Source: Alcaligenaceae bacterium (GTDB lineage Bacteria > Pseudomonadota > Gammaproteobacteria > Burkholderiales > Burkholderiaceae_B). Taken from it: a DNA stretch of 64,000 nucleotides. The stretch spans positions 186,001 to 250,000 of the forward strand of contig JACCET010000006.1 of assembly GCA_013416405.1 (NCBI GenBank), given 5' to 3'. Below the pieces are notes generated by a model that worked only from the letters and a program-made list of their open reading frames with translations, was not told where the DNA came from and made no database searches. The translations under genes and the position numbers were made by a program. Each line of letters starts with the position of its first letter. Position 1 is the stretch's first letter. Below are positions 58,713 to 64,000 of the stretch, piece after piece.

Positions 58713-58990
58713 ACTACCTTATATCCTGGTCAACCACTTTTGCGCTAGGCTGCTTTGTGCTGAGTCTGACTTTCGCTGCACTGCGTATGCTGAAAGGGCC
58801 TACAGCAGCCGATCGCGTGCTTGCGCTGGACACCATGTATATCAATGGCATGTTGATACTTCTGGTGCTGGGCCTACAGTTCAATTCCAGTCTGTATTTC
58901 GATATTGCCCTGCTGATCAGCCTGTTTGGCTTCGTAGGCTCGGTCGCCATGGCCAAGTTTCTCTTGCGGGGCGAGGTCATAGAGCCATGA
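58709..58990 (+). CDS. mrpF: cation/H+ antiporter subunit F
   Basis: A 93-residue three-helix subunit. LRMLKGPTAADRVLALDTMYINGM is the MrpF signature with its conserved Asp-Arg and central acidic residue, and FDIALLISLFGFVGSVAMAKFLLRG closes the protein. It has four-base overlaps on both sides. Confidence 0.95.
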   Translation: MNYLISWSTTFALGCFVLSLTFAALRMLKGPTAADRVLALDTMYINGMLILLVLGLQFNSSLYFDIALLISLFGFVGSVAMAKFLLRGEVIEP

Positions 58991-59373
58991 TGGAAACCTT
59001 GCCCATCTGGATATCCATCCCCGTCTCGCTATTGCTGGTCATCAGCGGTGTGCTGACACTGACCGGATCGCTGGGATTGCTACGCCTGCCTACGTTCTTC
59101 TCGCGCATACATGCCCCTACCCTGGGCAATACACTGGGCGTGTTCTGTGTGCTGGTGGCTTCCATTCTGGTTTCATCGACGCTAGAGCACAGAGTGATTG
59201 TGCATCAGATACTGATCACCATCTTCCTGGTCATTACCTCGCCCGTGACTGCCACGCTGTTGATGCGAGCGGGTATCAAACGCCAGGCGCGCCAGGAAGA
59301 CAGACTGAAGCGTGAAACAGGTGCCGTCGCGGACGCGCCTGTAGATGAGCCCAACGGAGAGAAACTGCCCTAG
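58987..59373 (+). CDS. mrpG: cation/H+ antiporter subunit G
   Basis: A 128-residue three-helix subunit, last in the operon. GSLGLLRLPTFFSRIHAPTLGNTLGVFCVLVAS and TIFLVITSPVTATLLMRAG are the MrpG hallmarks. A charged ~30-residue tail follows the last helix. The six-gene operon (A/B fused, C, D, E, F, G) is complete. Confidence 0.95.
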   Translation: MMETLPIWISIPVSLLLVISGVLTLTGSLGLLRLPTFFSRIHAPTLGNTLGVFCVLVASILVSSTLEHRVIVHQILITIFLVITSPVTATLLMRAGIKRQARQEDRLKRETGAVADAPVDEPNGEKLP

Positions 59374-59476
59374 GCGCTTAGCCAGGGAAAAGGTTACCGG
59401 ACTGCAATATCTCATTACACAAGGGGTAAGTCAGGCTTTATATACTGTACACAGGCCCTTCACACAGAAGGAACTC

Positions 59477-59579
59477 ATTCCGTTTCCAAATCAATTGTGA
59501 ACGCGAAGGCGAAGCGCAGGCATTACTAGCGTAAGGCAAGCAAAGCCGACAAAGTGCACGGTTGATTTAGAAATGGAAT
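59477..59579 (+). repeat. long imperfect inverted repeat, structured leader or small RNA
   Basis: ATTCCGTTTCCAAATCAA (59477-59494) and TTGATTTAGAAATGGAAT (59562-59579) pair at 16 of 18 positions plus one G-U. The stem can extend inward by five more pairs (TTGTG with CACGG, two of them G-U). The 57-67-base interior has smaller stems. A TATACT-like -10 stands at 59442-59447. The hairpin ends 29 bases before the start of the secreted-protein gene, so it is either the gene's 5' leader or a separate RNA. Confidence 0.6.
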
Positions 59580-59608
59580 AACTTTGAAATCAAAGGAGTA
59601 CGTACAAA

Positions 59609-60142
59609 ATGCATACTCGACCCGTTTTTCTTACACGCCAACTATTGGCTGCCTGCGCACTGGGCGCATGTCTGGCTACACCAGCGGTTTTTGCGGCAAG
59701 TGGCACTTCCTCTGCCGATATTACAGCCCGCTACCAGCTTGATGTACAACGCTGCAATGCCGGCCAGACTAATCAAGACAAAGCCACCTGCCTGCAAGAA
59801 GCTGGCGCTGCCCGTGACGAAGCCAACCGTAACCGCCTGACCAGCAGCAATCAGGATTACGACAAGAATCAGACCCAGCGCTGCGAAGCACTGCCTGTGA
59901 ATGAACGCGAAGACTGCCTGCTGCAAATGTCGGCACCCAACACGGCAACGCAATCCACCACGACGCAAGGCAGCATAAGTGCCGGTGGCGTACTGCGTGA
60001 AACGACCATCACCATGCCGGGCGCGCCAACAACATCGCCCACGCCTACTCCCAACCTGACGCCGGTCACACCCACACCAGCCGCGCCAGCAATTCCTGCA
60101 CCCGGAACCAACGTTAGCCCCATGCCGGGCAGCACCCAGTAG
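59609..60142 (+). CDS. secreted cysteine-containing protein with Pro/Thr-rich tail
   Basis: A 177-residue hypothetical protein. A Sec signal covers about residues 1-30 (LLAACALGACLATPAVFAAS). The mature part has four cysteines in two similar repeats (QRCNAGQTNQDKATCLQEA and QRCEALPVNEREDCLLQM), which suggests two disulfide-bridged helical hairpins. A low-complexity Pro/Thr/Ala tail follows (about residues 135-177). I do not recognise the family. It has AAGGAG upstream and a long hairpin in its leader, so the expression may be post-transcriptionally controlled. Confidence 0.8.
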   Translation: MHTRPVFLTRQLLAACALGACLATPAVFAASGTSSADITARYQLDVQRCNAGQTNQDKATCLQEAGAARDEANRNRLTSSNQDYDKNQTQRCEALPVNEREDCLLQMSAPNTATQSTTTQGSISAGGVLRETTITMPGAPTTSPTPTPNLTPVTPTPAAPAIPAPGTNVSPMPGSTQ

Positions 60143-60152
60143 TCATACGGCC

Positions 60153-60184
60153 CTCGGCAAGCGTCTAGTCTTGCTCTTGCCGAG
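60153..60184. terminator. hairpin between convergent genes
   Basis: CTCGGCAAG (60153-60161) pairs with CTTGCCGAG (60176-60184). It lies between the secreted-protein gene and the end of the sensor kinase gene, overlapping the kinase stop. There is no U-run on either side, so it is a weak bidirectional terminator candidate. Confidence 0.45.
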
Positions 60185-61268
60185 TCAGCCGGGCGCCTAT
60201 GCGCGGGCCGGGAAATACCACCGTAATACGTGTGCCTGAGAACTCGGGCCGGCTGACCAGGTTCCACCAGGCGCCATGCGCGCGCGCTATTTCTCGCACT
60301 ATCGCTAGCCCTAAGCCTGAGCCACCAGCGCCAGCGCGTGGCGAACGATAAAACGCCTCGAATACCCGTGCGGCATCATCGGTATCGATGCCCGGACCGT
60401 TATCCTCAACGGCAAGTGAAGGTGGGTTTGCAGTTACTCTAAGTTTGATGATGCTGGCACCCACGCCGTAGCGCAAGGCATTGTCGATCAGATTGCTTAG
60501 CAGCGCCTCGAGCAGCAAGGCATCGACATCCACCCAAACTGGGTCGTCGGGAGCTATTAATTCCAGCGCTATATGCTGAGCTCTGGCTGCGGGTATCCAT
60601 TCTGCGCCGCTGACCCTGACCCATTCACACAAATCCATACGCACGAAGCTATCTTGGGGACGCCGTGCACTTGGATCGGCCTTGGCCAACACCAGCAACT
60701 GCTGACCCAACCTGATCATGCGATCACTGACGAACTTGATACGCTCGGCGCGTTCACGCACATCATCGGGCAAATTGCGTGTGAGCATAAGCTCGGACTC
60801 CAGCTTAAGGCCAGTCAAAGGCGTGCGCAACTGGTGAGCGGCATGGCCTATAAAGCGCTTCTGCGCCTGCATGGAGTCGTCCAGCCGCAGTAGTAAATCA
60901 TTGAAATGCGTAACCAAAGGTGCCACTTCGGTAGGCAGTCCCGCCATATCGAGCGGCTGCAGATCATCGACCGAGCGTTGGGAGATTTCATGCGATAAGC
61001 GGTTGATGGAAGCCAGGCCCGAGCGAACGCCCGAAATCAGCACCCAGGCGAAAATCGACACCAGGAATATCTGGCTGAAAATCATGGTCCAGAAAATATC
61101 GCGCAGCAGCCAGGTATCAAAGTTGATCTTGCGCGTCATGACCCAAGTGGCGCCCAAATCCAGTACGACCAGCACGATAACGGCAGGAAAAAGCCGCAGC
61201 ACCAAGTGGCGAGCCAAAGACCCTTGCGGCGGAAACGCCGCCCGAAGTTTAGCCAGCACTTTCCACAT
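60165..61268 (-). CDS. two-component sensor histidine kinase (TctE/QseC-like)
   Basis: A 367-residue membrane kinase. Two helices (about 22-44 and 55-80) enclose almost no periplasmic loop, so sensing is probably within the membrane. A HAMP-like linker follows, and then HisKA with the phospho-His in GHAAHQLRTPLTGLKLE; Gln replaces the usual Glu/Asp after His, as in the TctE/QseC group. ATPase motifs are SNLIDNALRYG, DNGPGID and GGSGLGLAIVREIA. The ATG at 61268 overlaps the response-regulator gene by 20 bases; the longer frame inside that gene is rejected. Confidence 0.93.
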   Translation of the reverse strand: MWKVLAKLRAAFPPQGSLARHLVLRLFPAVIVLVVLDLGATWVMTRKINFDTWLLRDIFWTMIFSQIFLVSIFAWVLISGVRSGLASINRLSHEISQRSVDDLQPLDMAGLPTEVAPLVTHFNDLLLRLDDSMQAQKRFIGHAAHQLRTPLTGLKLESELMLTRNLPDDVRERAERIKFVSDRMIRLGQQLLVLAKADPSARRPQDSFVRMDLCEWVRVSGAEWIPAARAQHIALELIAPDDPVWVDVDALLLEALLSNLIDNALRYGVGASIIKLRVTANPPSLAVEDNGPGIDTDDAARVFEAFYRSPRAGAGGSGLGLAIVREIARAHGAWWNLVSRPEFSGTRITVVFPGPRIGARLTRQEQD

Positions 61269-61923
61269 CAAGCAGGTAACCGAAGCCACGTACGGTTTGT
61301 ATGGTGGCACCCGTGCCTTCCAGTCGTTTACGCAAACGATATACGTAGACCTCGACGGCATTCTCGCTGAAGTCGGCATCCCAGGCAGACAGAGAGTTCA
61401 CGATCTGGCGCTTAGTCACTACCCGGCCAACTCGTGCCATAAGCATTTCAAGCACGGAGATTTCGCGCACAGACAGGGACAAGCGTTCACCGCTTACACG
61501 CACTTCGCGCCCCACCGAATCAAACGACAAGGGGCCGGCCTCGATGAAGGGTTGCGCCTGGCCGGCGCGGCGGCGGCCAAAGGCACGCACGCGGGCGGCC
61601 AGTTCAGTCAGGTCGAAGGGTTTGGTGACGTAATCGTCGGCGCCGGCATCCAGCCCCGCCACGCGGTCTTCCACGCCATCGCGGGCGGTAAGAATAAGAA
61701 CTGGGACTTGCTCGCCGGCCGCGCGTAGCCGTGTCAGGATTTCAAGCCCGCTTTGGCCGGGAAGATTCAGGTCAAGCAAAAGCAGGTCATAACTTTGACC
61801 TGCCACAGCCCCCACTACCTGATCGCCATCGGCCAGCCAATCGACAGCGTAACCTTGTTCGATCAGAAATTCCTGCAGGGCATGGCCCAGCGTTGTGTCG
61901 TCTTCAATAACTAGAACTCGCAT
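61249..61923 (-). CDS. OmpR-family response regulator (TctD/QseB-like)
   Basis: A 224-residue regulator. The receiver has the acidic pocket EDD (residues 7-9), the phospho-Asp in LLLDLNLPG (~51) and the Lys in YVTKPFDLTEL. The winged-helix domain (about 130-220) ends RLRKRLEGTGATIQTVRGFGYLL. It is transcribed ahead of, and overlaps, the sensor kinase gene. Targets are unknown; neither citrate-transport nor porin genes are adjacent. Confidence 0.95.
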   Translation of the reverse strand: MRVLVIEDDTTLGHALQEFLIEQGYAVDWLADGDQVVGAVAGQSYDLLLLDLNLPGQSGLEILTRLRAAGEQVPVLILTARDGVEDRVAGLDAGADDYVTKPFDLTELAARVRAFGRRRAGQAQPFIEAGPLSFDSVGREVRVSGERLSLSVREISVLEMLMARVGRVVTKRQIVNSLSAWDADFSENAVEVYVYRLRKRLEGTGATIQTVRGFGYLLDVESAG

Positions 61924-62044
61924 TCCGTGATTCTATATCGAAGTGCAGCATACCGTACCGAACCGGGCTGATTTAGGTCGACCCCGTTACAACCCTGACA
62001 GGCGGCTTAGCATGATGCCGGCAGCGGTGTGCCATGGGAAGACG

Positions 62045-62569
62045 TCAGGGCTGACCCGAAGCCGATTGCGGTTTAGCAGTAGCGGCGCTGGCCGCGGGCG
62101 TGACTGCGTGAGCGGGTGCACCTGAAGATGCGCCATTTTCAGCCTGCGCATCAGAACCGGGCCGAGTAATAAAGCCCAGCCGTTTCATGCCTGCACCGCG
62201 TGCGTTACTCATGACTTGGGCCAGCACTTCATAGCGTGTGTTCAGATCGGCGCGTATGCGTAGATCGGGCTGTGGATCAAGCGCTGCTTCAGCGGCAAAA
62301 CGCTCTTTGAGCTGATCCATGCCTATAGCCTGCTCGTTCCAGAACAGCATACCGTGTGCATCCACTGCAAGATCAATAATTTTGGGCTCTTGCTCGACGG
62401 GCTGCGCCGTAGCCTGAGGGATATTGATCTTGATGGAATGACTGAGTAAAGGCGCGGTGATGATGAAAATCACCAGCAGAACCAGCATTACATCTATGAG
62501 CGGCACCATGTTGATCTCGGAGACCGCATGGCTACGCCCGTTTCCATTATCGAAGCTGCCGAATGCCAT
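62045..62569 (-). CDS. exbD: biopolymer transport protein ExbD/TolR
   Basis: A 174-residue inner-membrane protein. A single helix near the N-terminus carries the essential Asp in NMVPLIDVMLVLLVIFIIT, and a periplasmic domain follows. With ExbB it uses the proton gradient to drive TonB. The C-terminal ~30 residues are Ala/Ser-rich and low complexity, longer than in E. coli ExbD (141 residues). It begins one base after exbB ends. Confidence 0.93.
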   Translation of the reverse strand: MAFGSFDNGNGRSHAVSEINMVPLIDVMLVLLVIFIITAPLLSHSIKINIPQATAQPVEQEPKIIDLAVDAHGMLFWNEQAIGMDQLKERFAAEAALDPQPDLRIRADLNTRYEVLAQVMSNARGAGMKRLGFITRPGSDAQAENGASSGAPAHAVTPAASAATAKPQSASGQP

Positions 62570-63448
62570 TTATTCACCCTTGGATGCAGGAATTGCTACA
62601 CGACGCGTCTTTCCTGACGTTTCGTATACCTGCTGCCCTGTGGACAGGAAAGTAAACAAATCGTGTGCAAAGGCATCGAGACGAGCCAGGTAAACACGAT
62701 TGCCACGCACAAAACCGTTATAAGCCAACACCGCGGGAATCGCGACTGCCAGCCCCAACCCGGTCATGATAAGGGCCTCGCCTACAGGGCCCGCAATACG
62801 GTTGACGGTAACGCCGTCAGACAGGCCTATGCCTATCAGCGCATGGTACACCCCCCAAACCGTGCCGAACAAGCCTACGAACGGCGCCGTGGATCCTATG
62901 GAGGCCAGCACGGTCAGACCATTTTCCAGCCTGGCGGTCTCCTCATCGATCACCTTGCGTATCGTGCGCGTGATGAATGCACTGGTGGACCCTTTCTCTT
63001 CGAGCTTGAGCGCACCGTATTTGGCATGATGATTGCGTGCATGGATGGCGTGGCTGGCCAGGTGGGCGAACGGCTCGTTTGCACCATGGGTGGCAATCTC
63101 ATTTTCGACTTGTTCCAGTGAGCTGGCAGCCCAGAACTCACGCAAAAACTTGTTGGACCGGATCTGCACGCGCATATTCATGAACGACTTCACGAAGATC
63201 AGATACCAGCTGATCAACGACATGAGCACCAGGATTCCAAAGAGGGTTTTCCCCACGATATCGCTGCCGGCAATAAAGTGCAACATGCCGCCCTGAGCCA
63301 CGTCGGCGGCCGTGGTGCCTACCGTGGCGGCCGACGGCGCTGCAGAAACAGCCAGACCTGCGGCCTCGGTTGCGCCCGACTGCACGGCGGGTGCTACTTC
63401 CCCCACCTGTGCAAGCACATGCATCGCGCTGTTTAATAAATCGAACAT
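62570..63448 (-). CDS. exbB: MotA/TolQ/ExbB proton channel protein
   Basis: A 292-residue inner-membrane protein with three helices. An Ala-rich N-terminal extension (residues 1-50) precedes the first helix at about 62-82. The MotA/TolQ core includes LENGLTVLASIGSTAPFVGLFGTVWGVYHALIGIG and AGPVGEALIMTGLGLAVAIPAVLAYNGF, the latter with the channel Thr residues. It forms the proton-driven motor with ExbD for TonB-dependent uptake. It is the middle gene of tonB-exbB-exbD. Confidence 0.94.
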   Translation of the reverse strand: MFDLLNSAMHVLAQVGEVAPAVQSGATEAAGLAVSAAPSAATVGTTAADVAQGGMLHFIAGSDIVGKTLFGILVLMSLISWYLIFVKSFMNMRVQIRSNKFLREFWAASSLEQVENEIATHGANEPFAHLASHAIHARNHHAKYGALKLEEKGSTSAFITRTIRKVIDEETARLENGLTVLASIGSTAPFVGLFGTVWGVYHALIGIGLSDGVTVNRIAGPVGEALIMTGLGLAVAIPAVLAYNGFVRGNRVYLARLDAFAHDLFTFLSTGQQVYETSGKTRRVAIPASKGE

Positions 63449-63461
63449 GATTCCTTAGGTC

Positions 63462-64000
63462 CTATAAAACAAAATCGAAAGGGATATCGGCCATGGCCTG
63501 ATAGGCAATGCCATTTTCCGTGTAAGGCTTGAAGCGTGCCGAACGTGCGGCCTTGAGCGCGGCTTCGTCCAGCCTGCTGTAGCCCGATGACGAGCGTACA
63601 GACGCATTAACCACCCCGCCCTGGGCAGAGATCAGCACACGTACCACGACCCTCCCCTGCTCACCACGCCGCTCGGAAGCGCGAGGATAGACAGGCATGG
63701 GCCGCTTGCCCTGATAATCAACCTTGCCTATCATGCGCGGCCGGTTTGGATCGACCGGCTTGGGTGGTGCCTTGGGAACGGCCGGTGCTGCAGCCTTGCC
63801 AGACGGCGGCTCGGCCTTGGGCGCGGGTGCCGGCTTAAGCACTGGTTTAACCACTGGCTTGGGTTTAGGTTTGGGCTTAGGTTCCGGCTTAGGCTTAGGT
63901 TTGGGCGGCGGAGGCGGAGGCGAAGGCGGCTCGGACTTGGGCTTGGGCTCTACGATAGCTTCGGGCTCGGGTTCCGGCTCCGGAATGATTTCAGGCTCTG
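63462..64000 (-). CDS. tonB: energy transducer TonB (5' end outside window)
   Basis: The C-terminal 178 codons of TonB. The frame stays open to the window edge, so the N-terminal anchor lies outside. The visible first half is a Pro-Glu/Pro-Lys spacer (PEPEPEPEA, PPPPPP, KPKPKPEPKPKPKP) that spans the periplasm. The C-terminal TonB domain starts near MPVYPRASERRGEQGRVVVR and ends KAARSARFKPYTENG then IPFDFVL. It transmits ExbB/ExbD energy to outer-membrane receptors; no such receptor is in the window. Confidence 0.93.
   Translation of the reverse strand, partial: EPEIIPEPEPEPEAIVEPKPKSEPPSPPPPPPKPKPKPEPKPKPKPKPVVKPVLKPAPAPKAEPPSGKAAAPAVPKAPPKPVDPNRPRMIGKVDYQGKRPMPVYPRASERRGEQGRVVVRVLISAQGGVVNASVRSSSGYSRLDEAALKAARSARFKPYTENGIAYQAMADIPFDFVL

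Noticed and set aside
1-64000. Mobile elements, CRISPR arrays, tRNA or rRNA genes
   Set aside because: No transposase, integrase or phage gene, no regularly spaced direct repeats, and no cloverleaf or rRNA segment was recognised on either strand.

Overview
The window looks like chromosome of a betaproteobacterium of the order Burkholderiales, most likely family Alcaligenaceae (Pusillimonas, Bordetella or Achromobacter relatives). That placement rests on gene content and style: TRAP and metNIQ transporters, a fused six-gene Pha/Mrp antiporter, ubiUVT, a class III ribonucleotide reductase and ATGA-coupled operons. It was not tested against a database. I see no rRNA, tRNA, insertion sequence, prophage or CRISPR array.

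Layout. 1-9.3 kb: the end of an M48 protease gene, a GntR-controlled catabolic unit (isocitrate-lyase-family enzyme plus a TRAP transporter) with two matching palindromic operators, an FMN reductase, an atypical DsbB with a DUF5993 partner, and an aldo/keto reductase. 9.3-19.5 kb (minus strand): a lipoprotein sulfatase, a three-gene periplasmic molybdenum hydroxylase with a tri-haem cytochrome c, a DUF2058 protein, and metN-metI-metQ. 19.7-22.5 kb: a 927-residue RTX protein with an integrin-beta-like von Willebrand A domain. 23.9-26.4 kb: a tightly coupled ribbon-helix-helix / CHAD / ParA operon, which I suggest positions polyphosphate bodies. 26.5-30.1 kb: a compact sulfur operon (cytochrome c, flavocytochrome sulfide dehydrogenase, YeeE-type transporter, fused SoxYZ). 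30.2-35.5 kb: SDR, Nudix, a small lipoprotein, an XRE regulator, the carboxy(nor)spermidine polyamine pair and cytochrome b561.

35.5-39.5 kb holds two divergent TPP riboswitches. One precedes a minus-strand operon of an SDR and a DszA/NtaA/RutA-type flavin monooxygenase. The other precedes a sodium:solute symporter. In both leaders a downstream strand can pair either with the 3' end of the aptamer or with the Shine-Dalgarno sequence, as expected for translational OFF switches. This looks like a thiamine-controlled uptake and oxidative conversion module that I do not recognise as a described pathway.

41-53.2 kb is a low-oxygen block: two DUF2249 proteins, an NrdR-box-controlled class III ribonucleotide reductase whose glycyl-radical domain is a separate 62-residue gene, nrdG, ubiT/ubiV/ubiU for oxygen-independent ubiquinone synthesis, a nitronate monooxygenase, a Crp/Fnr regulator of DNR type, a polytopic membrane protein and hemN with a palindromic FNR/DNR-like box. 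Together they supply deoxynucleotides, quinone and haem without oxygen. 53.3-59.4 kb is the Pha/Mrp Na+/H+ antiporter operon. 59.4-64 kb contains a structured leader before a small secreted protein, a TctDE/QseBC-like two-component system, and exbD-exbB-tonB, with tonB running off the end of the window.
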